This document shows, one piece after another, positions 27,874 through 40,980 of a stretch of 64,000 bases of DNA (position 1 is the first letter of the stretch; every line of letters begins with the position of its first letter). The notes below the pieces were generated by a model. The model had not been told where the DNA came from. It saw nothing but the letters and a program-made list of their open reading frames with translations, and ran no database searches. The stretch comes from Bombus terrestris (lineage: Eukaryota > Arthropoda > Insecta > Hymenoptera > Apidae), in assembly GCF_910591885.1 (NCBI RefSeq), contig NC_063278.1:2727501-2791500 (forward strand), read 5' to 3'. The position numbers and the translations under genes are program-made.

Positions 27874-30751
27874 TGTACTTGATAAAATAAAAAGGAACGT
27901 CGATCGCGATTTCACGCAACAAAAGCAACGGATATTTTCCCGGGAAGAGAACGTTCTCGAGCCGAGGTTGGCTCGTAATTTTGTCGGAATGCGTGTCGCG
28001 TATAACGCGGCAGCTACAAATCGCGGCGGCGCAACGCCGGCCAAGCGAATCACGGAAAATCGCAAGCGAAAGGAAAGCTGACATTCGCACCGTTTCAATT
28101 TATCTCTGGTTTTTAACGTTTCAATTTAATTGACGGCACTCGAACGACAAAGAGAGGCTCGAGAGAGGCAGAGTAGGAAGAGACGACCCGATTAATTCCT
28201 TTGTCGCCTATCTGCCGGTGGAATAACAAACCTCTTCGGCGGACGGGAGTCGAGAGGATACAAGTACGATAAAATCACGAGGGTCCACGGGACGGTGGAT
28301 AAAAAGACTGTAAAGTGAGAGGGGGTTCGGGGGACGAGAGAGAATAGGGGGTTTTTCTGAGGGTAGGAGAGGTCTGGAAAGGGTGGAGAGGAGACTCTGT
28401 GGACCTCCAAGTCCTCCCTTCATTTTCCAGGATCGGCCGCGCTCGTGAGCAGAGGGAGGAATAGCAATTAAAAGTATCTGGCACAATCTTCGTTAAACTT
28501 CTTCCTCGTTCTTCGTCGTCGGAGGGAAGGCATTATTAAAACGTGCCGTCGGCTGCAACCACCGTACCCCCTGCTCTCTCCCAGATTTTCCCCCCATCCC
28601 TCGGTATCTACCCGGCTCTTCAGCCTCCCGCCGCGCTGTCGCGAGGACCATTCTACGTTTTCAACTCTTTTGCATAGAAAATACCGCCACTCCGCCGAAT
28701 CCGCAGTTGTAAGTATCGCTGTTCAAAGATTCTGACATCTTCTTCGGCAGCATGGAATTTCGTCCCTTTTCCGTTTTTCCCTCCTTCCTCCTTCCACCTT
28801 TTCCGTTTCGTTCGTTTCCTCTTGCATCGATGTTCTCCTCTTTACATATAAATTTTTCATAGATTCTCGCCGACCAACTCGAAGATCATATCGCGACCAT
28901 TGCCGAGTAATTTAAGCCGCCGTAACGTGCCGCATTCTTTTGAAACGTGGTTGGCGCTTTGCTAGGGCGATCGCACGAGAGACACGTTGCTTCGAGAGAA
29001 ATTTAAATCGTCCTAGTAATTATCGCATCAACCGTATCAAATTAACGATCGAAGGAACAAAAGTGCCTAATAGCGTTGTTGAGACAGAGATCTCGATTAT
29101 ACCGTTGGCTTTCGTGGAAAATGGAAGGTGCGAGAGCGTACGATTCCTCGAGGGCGAAACGTCACGACGGAAGCCTCGGTTTATCGAGAATTTTGAGAAT
29201 GGTAATGCGGAAGCCCGGGAAGAGACAGAGGGAGAAAAGGAAGACGTCGAGCGGGATGCGGCGAAGCCGAGAGGTCCCTGCAAGGTAAGAAAGGGAGAAT
29301 AAGTTCTCAGGGTCTCTCCGAGTAATCCTGCTGCCGGCACGGAGGTCGAGGAATATAGGATGAAAATACCTGGAGTTAGAGAGGTCTTACTTGTCTCACA
29401 CCCTCTTTCCACCTCTTCTCCGTGGTCTGGCTTCTCGCATCGCTAGACCGTCGCCCCAAATAAGACACAAGTCGTCATATAATTCCACGACTAATGCTCG
29501 TCCCTATTAAACCCTAACGACGTTAACGTCCCGATTATTATTCCTTTGTACGAGAAGTCGACGAGAAATCGATGATACAAGATCGTTTATCGAGTGTTTC
29601 TACTTGTCGTTACAACCGTAACGCCGTGGCGTCGAGGATTAAATTCTTAAGTTTGGTCGGCCACCAGATGACGATCGTGTGCCGTGTTTCCTGTTTAAAT
29701 AGTCTGCGGGACGAACGCTCCAGTGTCGATTGCCGCCGAGTTGATCGACGATTTTGCAAGAGTGTCTGTTCGAAATTACCGGATCCCGTGGGGACGATCG
29801 TGCGAAACTTTCATACCAACGACATCACGAGCGACAACGTTGCTCGAACATCACCGGAGAGGACATTATGTCACAGTTGCTGAGAACGGCTCTCACGTTT
29901 ACGATTGGCAATAGTGAGAAAGCTACCCACAATATCGCTCGATTATTCCGTTAGACTGTTGGAAACTTACCTTGAAACGTGAGAACTTTTCTACGGTAAA
30001 GATTTTTAATGCTTCGTCGGCCGTTACGAAGATACCTCCGCGTACCGCGAAATAATGCGATGAAAAATCAATTTTACGCCGCTCAAGTTACCACGCACGG
30101 AAGTGTTATTAAAAAAACTATATTAGATCGTTCGATTTCACTCCACTATTGTTTCCACAACGAAGGAAAAGATCGTTCCAGATTGTATTTCGTTCTACAA
30201 CTACATTTTTCTTTTTTCTTTTTTTTTTCATGTTTCATCGATGATATTTGCCAAAACGAGGCTCGGAAACGTTCGTTGCGAGTATTCCCGGGTAAAAATA
30301 AATTAATTAACAACTAACGAGCATGCGATCGTATAGCTCGGTAACACCCACTTGGCTGAAACACATCGTTGGGAACTCGAGATGAAGAAAAGCAAATACC
30401 TTCGAGGGGGTGGCTGCTGCTAGCTCAGCCGAAGGGAATGGGTAGCGGAAGAACGAGAAAGAATTCCGTCACGATCTCGTCTGCGCTTGCTTTGTCCCCT
30501 GCTTTGATTTCTTCTCTTCGGTACTCGACGAGCGAGAGAGCGAAATGCCGAGGGAATGCGAGAGGGTAGGAGACACGAAACGGAGAGGCACAGACATCGA
30601 GAGAGAAAGAGGCTTTAGCTGGTTCGGTACCGGGAGAGTGAACGATATTTACATGCGATTTGCATACTAGTTGATCCCTATTGCTTCCATCTCCAACGAG
30701 CCAGCAGGGGCGGCGGACCTACACCCGAACCCTCCGTCATGCCGCGTTCTG

Positions 30752-30794
30752 CTTCTCTTCCTCTTCCTCTTCCACTTCCTCTTCCTCTTCCTCT
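30752..30794. repeat. (CTTCCT)n repeat
   Basis: About six hexamer units with one CCACTT interruption. Confidence 0.85.
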
Positions 30795-33700
30795 CGTTTC
30801 ACGATTCCACGAGTTTTCATCTCTATCTGTGCTCCTCTTGCCACGAGTATCTCCGTGGAGAACCGAGACTTCGCACGTTCTCGTCGAACCGCGTAAGCGA
30901 AACCCTTAACGCTAAAGCGAACCGGAGCGGGACGTACCACGTTCCTCGAATCCTTTCTGCCTCGTTATCATCCTACGCTTTAACGAACTGTCCTCCTTCT
31001 CTTTCAACATCCTTCTCCTTTTGTCCCCTTTCGCTTGGTTTTGTCGCTTCTCGCGCGGTTCGCTTGCTCGTAAACGGTTGTAAAAATTCACGCGTACGAT
31101 TCGGCAATACGAGAACGAGATAAAGGAAGGCGATAGAAAGGGATCGATTCGGTGGCGAGAAGAGGACGAGCTAGCTGGATGTTTCCAGATTTTGCTTAGG
31201 GTTCGGCTGGATTAAAGGAAGTTGGCAGAGAGACGTAATCAGGTCATATAAATGTGGCTGGCTAATTGCAGATAGTCGGTTTCACGGGAATACGCGTTAA
31301 GAAACCCGCAGAAAGGTAAGACCACGACGGTGTTCTTACGTCTTCTGACGGACGAAGAAGAAAGGAAGGGACTCGGTGCTTTCCTATCTCGCTAGCAAAT
31401 GGGGAAGCCAAATTAGCCGGGATAATCAAGTCGGTCGAGAAAGATGGAAGGAGGGTAAAGTTACCACGGCGACTAAAGGTTGTTTCTTCAACGACGTAAA
31501 ATTGGCCAGGTTCTCGCGGAAATCACACGGAATACACGAGTTCCCGTGGTATTAGTTTCGTCGGTGATTTTCTCTGGAAGCAGGATTCCGTCTTGAAACG
31601 AAGCTGGACAATTTTTCGAGAAGCTTAATTAAACGGCGTGACGAAGAGAGCAAAGTTTCGCGTATCGAGGATCGTTCTAAACACGATTCTGTCCGTTCGG
31701 TATCCCATTTTTCGTCGAGGGGTTAAAAGGGAGAACAAGCATGGGATAGGGGGAGGGGCGGGTAGGGGAGCGAGGGGTAGCGGAGAAGGAACGAGGGATG
31801 AGAATTTTTTAAGAAAGCCGAGCACGGGTCCATCCAAGAACGGAGAAGCAACCGATTGATATCTGAGCATGTTGCCACGTGAGCTCCCGAAGCACGGCGT
31901 CTAATTAACTCCGTGACTGGCTGACCCTAGGTGACCCTGGACTCGTTGCATGCTTCGATGGCGCCTGTGTGCATGCACATACACGCGTCCATCTACGTGC
32001 ACACGTGTTGCATCGGCTCGCACACCTAACGGACCGCTATTCCGTCGTAGATAGAGACATCATCGTGCCACCGACCAGCTCTACACCTTAACCTTATACG
32101 GTGCTGAGCCACGGAGGAAGAGAAGACCCTTTCCTCGATCGCGTCTCTGCACGAACAGGCCGATGCACGAACTCTTCGAAGCAGATGTTGCATCGGAAGG
32201 AGAAGAGGACCGCGCCAGATATCCGTGAAAACTTATTGTCTCGTTCGATTCTCGGACACGGCTCTCGGCCGGCCGCCGAACGATGAAACCGTTAATTCTT
32301 GGTCGTCGTTCGCCGATTTATCGCGGCGAACAAAGTCGAGCAATCGAGGCGAGATCGTGCAGACCCGGTTTTTCACACGGCCTCGTGTAAAACGTGCCAC
32401 CATGCCACGTCGAAGAGATAGACGTACCGCTCGCGATGCCCCCGGTGTTTCGTTAATTAAAACGAACGAACGAACGAACTGGTTAATTTTATGCGAGTGG
32501 CGAATCGGGCCGGCGTGCATGGCTTTCCCATTACCGCGCCCACCTCCCTCCTGCGTCGATTGGTCATTGGTGTCACAAACGATCATGCTCTGCTCCTCTG
32601 CCACCGCCATCGCTGAATATTGACGTTGCTCCCTCCTCCCCTGTGTAAACCCCGATGCGTTATCGCTCGCTAAAATATATTTTAAACACGTAGCAGCATC
32701 GTTCGTAGCCGTCTTGCGGAATACTTTTTGCAAAATAAATATCTCACGAAAGCAAATACTTATATTCTGCAAGGCTTATCTACCGAGCGTAGCTTCTACC
32801 GCGATAGAAGCACAACGACCAGACACTGATTCATTTTACTTAAGCCGAGAAAACGCGGCCAAAGCGGCGTTTAATGTGCCCAGAAACAGTGATACAGTGT
32901 TTATTGCCGACAGACGCCTGGAATTTTGAACAGGCTCGACGACACTCGGAATACGCCGTTTTATTTCATAGCCACCCCCGCTGCGCGCGTAATGGCGAAT
33001 AAATTTTAATGAACGTCAAAAAAATAAACAGCCGGTTTCACTTAAACGGAGGTAAATTTGACCAGTCGTTGTCGAGCCGGCGATTACTTCCCGCTACTCT
33101 TAAAACCACATCGATCGTCCAACTTGTAAAAATAAGTTGCTTCGGCGATATGGCGGGACGAAACGGCAAGGAAAAAAAGAGGAAAATGGGGGCTCTTCGC
33201 TTTGGCGTAAAATTTGAATCGAGCCAGGGAAATGTTTGCCGGTTCTCGGAATGGCGCGCAGCGTCACTCGTATTTTTCGGAGGAATAAAAATTTTGTTAG
33301 CCGCTAGACCGAGCGATTTCAAAATTCCGATCGGCCGCGATGAGGGATCGCGGTCCGGAGGGAGCAGGGAGGATCCACTGTGGAAAACAGGGTGTGGCGC
33401 GTGAGAGCTGGCTCACCTGAAACAACACAACGTTTTCAGATCGCTGATCCCATAAGCGTCCACGTTTGATCCCTCCGTTGTTTTGCGAACGCGTCCGCCT
33501 GTCTGCCGGGTTAATTCGCGAAAAACTAGAATCGCGTTCTTCGACTCAAGCAGAAACGCGTTACGGGTTTTATGCCGCGTTACGAATTCGACGGTTCTCC
33601 GCCTCTTTCGAAACAACGATACCGATTATCTCGCGGAGATCTCGATGACCCTTTTAAAAACTCTGTTTTCTCCAGTCAATCAGAGTGATTTCCTGTGAAA

Positions 33701-36700
33701 GGCGACGCAGTTATCTTTTTCAATTGCGCTTTCCAGCTGGTGGCCGAACAGAATTTTTTTATCGAGGGGTGAAAAGAAAGGCGACGGGGATGGGGTGAGA
33801 CTCGTCAAGCGATGTAGAATAGTAGAGATATATCGTGGCGTAATATGCAAAGCGGATCGGATGTACCCGGCGGGGGGTGAAAGCGGTAGCCAAGGGGTGA
33901 TTAGCGGGACAAAAGCTGGCGCCGCTACAAGTGGAACCAAATTGGTAGAAAATTGATAATCAACCGCCAATATCAACCTCCATTGGGAACCGCGTGGCTC
34001 GTTATGCTCGAGAAGAGGGCAAAGGATTACACAGAAACACGCGCGAAATATTTGTTTCTCGGATATAAAGGCTAGCCGCAAGACGATACGTGCTATAAAA
34101 TCGTGCATCTCTTGGAAATTAACGCGTACTATGTAGGTGCATGTAATTTCTACGATATCATAAATTGTTCGCAATATGTTTCGAAACTAATTTTTCGGCA
34201 AAAATTTACGTTGTATTTTAGGTCGAACGCGCGTCGACGACGAGACGAGCCAAGATACAGGAACGGAGAGCGGCAGCGAAGGAAGAAACGAATGCCAAAG
34301 AAAAGGGATGAAACGCACGACGTACGAAGAGTATTCACTAAAGAGTCAAGATCAAGTTGGCTCCTGTGAATGGAACACGTGTACCGTGTCACATCTATCT
34401 GAAAAGTTCATCGTTTCGGAGATCTCGTAAAAAAGTTTCCTAGAATGCGAGCTATCTTCGAGGCCATGGTGGCGAGTGTGTAATCGAAGGAATTGTAGAA
34501 CACTTTTCTCATGCAAATACACTCGATGCCGAGACCCGGAGAAGGGACAACGAACTTCTTTGGGCTGCTTAAAACTTCGAACTTAGGTCCTTTTAAATTT
34601 AAATGCTCTCCCCGGTCGAACAGCCGTCGTGCGTTCTTCTCTCGTACGGCTTCTCGCGCCGGTGTCGTATAGATGGTAATAAAAAAGAAAAGAAAAAAAG
34701 GAAAATACGCCAAAGCGTACGAACCGTGCGATGGATCGCGACGCCGGGATAAAAAAAAAAATGTCATCGATATCTCCTCTTTACGCATGGAATAGCATTC
34801 GCTGTACGTTCGCGAAATTGTATCGCGGCTACTTTAACGCATATTTCAATGCGAAAGCAAAAATAGTTTTCAGAGAGATGGCAAAAATTCGACCTGTCCC
34901 GGAACAACATTTTCGAGCAATTCTAGCGCGTTCGGTCATTGTTTACCTGGAAATTTTACAACCTTCATAAAAGATCGTACGCGTATTCGCGTTGCAGTAA
35001 TTATCGAAACGAATAAAATTGTCGGCCTGTATGTAATAATAAGCAGACAGGCGAATATAAACGTAATAATCGCGAAAACGTGCGTTCGAATCGTAGTAAC
35101 ACGAACGTATCAAAAATTATTATTTGCCGCTCGACGTCCAATGACCAGAAAAATATTTGCCTAAAGCGCGCGCACGCCGTTGATGTGCCTCGATACGGAT
35201 CGCATTTGAAATTCGAATTATTATAATTACGGTGTGCGATTAAAAATGAGAAGACAGGAGGGAGGGATAAAGGGATGCGTAACCTCCGCTGTTCAATGAT
35301 ATAATTACAAAGAGTTACATGGTAGAATGCGTCTACGAGCTGCGCTTATTAAACCGAAAATTTCATGCGCATTAAATTAAGAATAGATTGTATGCATTAT
35401 CATCGTGTGTATCCCACAGATATTTTTCCCTGGTGAATAAAAAATAATAAAGAAACGAATGTAATGAATAAACGAACGAAAAGCTTGAATCACCCTTTAC
35501 ATGTACACGTTTAATTCGTAGCGTAAGACATTAATTTTTATTTTCCATTTTCATTAGCGAGCATTTCGTCTAAGCATTTCGATATCGATATCGAGCATCG
35601 GTTTTAAAGCGTGGAATTCTTTTTAATAGGTCGACAAGCGCGTTAATACGTATACGCGGAATTATAATTCAGCGGAAGAAAGAGGGGCTGAAATAGGAAG
35701 GAAAAGCTCGTGGCGTCCACGTGAATGTGCATCGTGGTTGCCGTGGCGCGAGAGTACGAGAGTGACAAGGTAGAAGAGAAGAGTTATTAAAATGTAAATA
35801 TGAATCGACAATCTGTAACCCAACGCGTCGCGTTAAGCACGTGTGCGCTGCCGTGTAGATAAACGTGCCTCGAATATTCGCGAAAGCGCGATGACGTTCG
35901 TAAATGGGCTCGCCGGAAAACTTATTTCGACCAACTTTTTATCGCCAACAATTCTACCTAACCGCATGGAACGTCAACCCTTTACGCTCCATTTCACTTC
36001 TGACTAAAAGCTTTCTGCCCGTCGATCCAAGCGAATTGATAAATAACGCAACCAATTTCTACCTCGTTAACGCGTTATAAAGAGTAGCGATACACGTATC
36101 TGTTTTCCTTTTTTTTTCTTCTTTTTTATTTTTTCTTTTTGATTAGCCGGGCCTTTTCCGACGCATCGCGTCCATACTCGAAATAAATAATTTCGCTTAC
36201 GGGCGATCACGATTTCGCACGTTGATCATTGACTAATTGCCTTTAGTTTTTACCGGACTGCAGGGGATCGCGAGGATCAGCAGATCCGGTGGCCGTTGCC
36301 AAACAGCAGGGAATATTATTCGAATCTGATGGAAATAAAAATTCTTCGGAGTTCTGCTTCTGTTTTTTACGGTGCCAGCCATAAATTTTTCTTCTCGCCC
36401 CTCGGCTTCTTTCTCCCGATCTCTCTTTTTCTCTCTGTCGACTGGCTTCACAGATTTATGGACTTATAGATTCTTTCTCCTGCTTCCTTTCCATCCCATG
36501 GATTTGGCGGAGGTAGAACGTTCTCCGACCAGCAGCCAACCTCGAATTCTCCTGTTTCCTACGGCTTCCTACTTGCATTCCCTCCAACTACGCGTTGTAC
36601 GGTCACGTTTGCCACCACCGCTTTTCTTCTTTTTCTTTTTTTATCGTCACCCGTTTTCTGCAGCCAACGACGAGTAGAACGTCAAGATACATTAGTCGCA

Positions 36701-39700
36701 AATTCTATCCTTATTACGAAACGATAATTGCTTCTACTACACGGGCCGTCTTCCCTCCAAGAGAAACATTTTTTGTCGAAACAACGAGGTACGGCTTGGC
36801 TGTGCAATTATATCCAGGAGGATAGTATCCGGCGTTGGAAGCATCGAAAGAGAAATCCCATGGGATGACAGTAACCACAGGCGGTTCCTTTCCATGGCCG
36901 GTGGAATCTCATTCTTCGTCCCCTTTGCTGGCAGCATCCCCGACTATGTCGAGAGGGTCCGCACCTCTACGACTTTCTCTCTTCCTCCGTTTCGCTCTCC
37001 GTTGATTGCTCTCTCGCGCCGCAACGGCGGCCGCGATAGCTCATAAATATTCAATGGCCACGCGGCCAAGATAAACTAATTAAAACTTAGATCTCGGTAG
37101 TCACTTTAGATTTTTACTTACACAAGAAGCATTTCAGCGCGGCTGGCCAGCTGGAAAAAAAGTCTACACGAAGCCGGCCCTGAAGCCGCGAATCCGATTC
37201 GACTGTTCGCGGCGACCAGCACGGCAGGAAGCTGTGGCCGAGCGAGCAGGAGGGTGAAGGACCGCTCGCAGGCAAAAGGACGCGCAAAGAAAGCTTTACT
37301 CTGTACTTCTCATTAAGGAAACCACGCTTTCTTTTCTTCATTCTCTCTTTCCTGCTTGTAGTCTTCCGTCTTCCGACGGGCGGACGTTCATCCCCCTTTT
37401 GCCGCGTTCCTCTTTCTTTTTTCGCTATGCTGTGCGAGCCTTAACGAGTACCTCGAAAGAAATACGATCGTCCAAACTCTAAGATACTCATTGTTCTTTT
37501 AAATTCGATTGCAATCAAACGAAAACGAGCCTATTTATATCTTTCTTCGCTCTGGATCGTTCAATCGCGCGTGTGCGTACAGCGCGAGAACGACAACGTG
37601 AAATTACCTGTCCGTTCGTGTTTTATATTCTAATAAAAATTAATAAATTCTCTGACGTATCGATCTACAACGAGTTGTTTCTCCGTTTGCAGTTGGGAAA
37701 ATACGTTTCAATTCGATGGGAAAATATTCGCGAACGCTATCGTAGATATCGGTTGACTCTCGATTGCTCTCGATCGGGTCTAAGCTGCTTCACCACCCTG
37801 GCCGATGCAAAAGAGGCGGGCGTTCGTCTCGTGTCCAGGTCACGCTAGTCACTTGCAATATCGCTGGCGATCGATACGAGATCCGTGAATAATCGCGCGA
37901 TCCATTATCGCGCATCGGTTTCTTTAACGTCTCCGTCGCTAACGAAATGATTTATTAGCGAACGTGGCAAGAGTGCAATCTCACGTTTACTTCGCTTTGG
38001 CCAGTTTCGATCGGACATACGTCAGTTTTTATCCGCAAATTTCTTCCTTTTCGCCGTCACGGTGCAACGCAAAAGAGACGGTAGAAAGTTGACTTTAACG
38101 AGGTCTGTTGCCGACGATTGTTCGTCGAAAATAGGATGCTCGTGATGGTTAGGATGGATGCCCGTCAGCCGGTGGTAACAACTCTCCCCCAAAGACGACG
38201 CGGCCAGAGATCGGTCGATCCTTCGTTAGAAATTCCGCGCAATCATATTCGAGCAAATAATTCGTTAGGCCCTCGTTCCGCGGCCTGTTCGTTAGTATAA
38301 TTAAAATAAATTCAAATGACTTTCTTGTCCCCCGTCTTTGGTCTCGCAGGCTTTCTCCTTCTTCCGTCCCCGCCGCCTCTCCCTCTTTCTTCGGCTTGTC
38401 CTTCTTAAATCCGTTGATTAGTGCAAAAATCCGCTTACAAATTAAGCGAGACCGTGCCGGAGGCTCCGAACTCCCTGGAGGATGGTCCCGAAAGACGGAG
38501 GAATCTCCAACTCCCTCCGGAGGAACGAAAGAGCGGAGGAAGGAGGCAAGGAGAGAGGGAAAAGAAGAAAGAAAGCTAAAAGAAGGGTGAGCACTTTAAT
38601 ATCTTAAGTAAACCTGGCTCGGGATAAAGAAGAAAAAAAATAAGTCCTGCCAGACCGAGAGTCGTGGAAAGGAAATGGGGTGCTACGCGAAAACATGCGC
38701 AACGAATTAAAATACGAACCGGGGGAGAGCAAGTAACCCGACGTTCGAGTTTCAGAGCGGAAAATATTTGCTTTTTCAGTTCCGTGGCTTCGACGAACAA
38801 TCGAACGACCAAGTTGGCCGATGCGAGAAAAATTCCTCGTGAAAACGATTGCAGACATTTCGAGAGCGCCATTTCGATGTCGCGCAGCAGTTACTTCGAT
38901 ATTTGCTCGAACCAATTTGGCACGTTCGTTACCACTTTTACGGTAATCGCGGCAACGAGTTAGCAAAAATAATTCGAGAACGCGGTGAAACGTGTCCAAA
39001 TTCGACGAGTCGACCCCCTTAAGAGGGCATCGTTAGGGTTGTTTCGATTCCCGTGACTCATCCGCGTAGGACTCGATATATCGGTGGGCTCGCACACGCG
39101 TCCGATTTCACCATAAAACGTGCACGCTCCTCGGTCCTGGTGTGTTTGAATGTGGGCGGGGTGGGTTGCCATTTGCAATGCAAACGATAACACAGCGTAT
39201 CGCACGAAAACGCGCACACAGACAAAGATTCCGGCAAACGGACAGGGTACCGGAGAGAAAAGGGCACGGAAGGATCGACCAAAGAGAATCGTCGTCTGCT
39301 GAGATTCCACGCGGCCAATCTCTTCCTCGTTCCCTTTTTTCTGCCCGATGATCTTTATCGCGACATTAGTTGCAACCGTCCGACGCTAAACTCAATTCCT
39401 CTCAAACACAGTTTTCGATATTCCTGCTACAACGCGCTCTTGCCGCGTTCAAATAAAAAGCAAATAACATACGGCAATAACTACGTCGAAAGAACCGCGT
39501 TCGTTCGTAAATTCCACGGTGGCTCGAAAAAATGAGGTAAAAAGCCGAACAGGCTTGATATTTTACGAGGTACGAGTTAATATTTCACGAGAAGAAAGTT
39601 GGTGAGTTTTGTTAAAGTTTTCGATAAGAAAAGAATTTGCCGAGCACAAGGCGTTCCTACATCATCGTTCTAGTTAGTTTCGCGCTTCGCGCGAGAAATT

Positions 39701-39779
39701 TCTGGCCCATCGATCAGCGGAAGGAGGTAGAAGCTTTTTTTCTGGTACGTAACACGTTTCATTTACGCGAAGGGCAGAA

Positions 39780-39802
39780 AGAGAGAGAGAGAGAGAGAGA
39801 GG
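39780..39802. repeat. (GA)n microsatellite
   Basis: About 10 GA units. Confidence 0.85.
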
Positions 39803-40952
39803 AAGAGAGAAAAGACGGGGTATCGTGGCTCACAATCTCTGCGAAGTCGGTAGCCACGCGAAGAGGGAACCCCGTTGGTTGGTCTACGGAGCTTACGCAA
39901 GTAAGGGGGGGGGGGCGCGATACGCGGGGGTGGCAGACGGCAGCGAAGTGGCAGCAACGTTGGGGGCCACCGAATGCCGTTCCATGGCACGCGGAACACG
40001 GAATATCCGTTTTAGAAATGAGCTTACTTTAAGGCCGTCCAACGACCCGCCTTCCTGCGGGATCCCTCCGCGCGATGGAGATCGGTAATTAATCATTTAG
40101 GAAGCTGGCCTGGCCTCTCCGTTGCGAGCCGCGCGACCAGGGGTGAGCTGCTACCTCGGAGGCAGGGGTTAAACGGAATAAAAGGCAAGCCCGTGTGTGC
40201 ACGACCGGCACGACCGAGGAAACGCCAAATGGCCAGCGTCGACTGAGATTGGCTTCGGCCACGAACGCCGCCGTTCCGGCTTACGTAGAACTGGGGCTTC
40301 CTTTACATACGTACCACCTACCGTTCACTGGCGTAGAAATGGATTGCCACCTTGTTTCCAGCTTTCCCCTATCTCGCGACCTTCTCTACGAACCGCGATC
40401 CGTGCTCATCGCGTACTTAGAAACGAACGGAGCGCGTGAAATATTTTCCAACGGCAACGATTAGCGGTTAAAATAGACGTAACGTAGGTGAAAGACGTTT
40501 GACAGACTCGAAAATAGGGACAAGTCGAGTGGAGAAACTTTTCTTGTAAGTAATTTGTTGGCGTCGCACGATACGCGCGACGATTAAATAGTTAGTTAGG
40601 TACACAGGCACGGAAATGAGAGTGAAATCGGTCCTACGACATTGCACCCTCTCGTGCGTAGGACGAGAGTACGTTCTCGCTAACTACACCGTACGAGTAT
40701 AGGTACGTAAACCGTGTATCCTACGTATGTTCCAGTCGTTATCGCAATCTCGACCCCGTTTGATATAACAGTCACTGTGACGACTATCGTCTTCCGACAC
40801 GCGAGGCCGTTGCAGGGTTTTACACACCCTGCACGGACCTCTATGAAATTGTTACAATAGGTGGAGTAACTAACGGCGACGGCGATAACGGCGATCTAAC
40901 GACCATCGCTTGATATCGCCCCGACTTATGGAACGCTACCAGAAAGGACAAA

Positions 40953-40980
40953 GGTTTTTTTTCTCCCCCCCCCCCCCGCC
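40953..40980. repeat. T8 followed by a C-rich homopolymer
   Basis: TTTTTTTT, CT, then about 13 C. A G run (39905-39915) lies 1 kb upstream. Homopolymer lengths this long are prone to sequencing error. Confidence 0.85.

Larger units (their letters stand above)
24400..36000. other. gene-poor CpG-rich region, middle part
   Basis: No recognisable coding or RNA gene. The segment around 26560-26960 is balanced in composition, with a 12-bp palindrome GTCCCATGGGAC (26632-26643) and several GGTAAT/TTATC words, and resembles conserved non-coding sequence more than coding DNA. CAG/CCG and CTTCCT repeats occur at 27833 and 30752. The part from ~34,950 to 36,150 is AT-richer and open-frame-poor, containing only short A/T words. 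Confidence 0.55.

Noticed and set aside
28735..28760. U6 snRNA-like word (CTTCGGCAGCAT)
   Set aside because: Only a dozen bases match; the rest of the U6 sequence does not follow.
35080..35100. tRNA T-arm-like word (GTTCGAATCG)
   Set aside because: No matching acceptor, D or anticodon arms in the surrounding bases.
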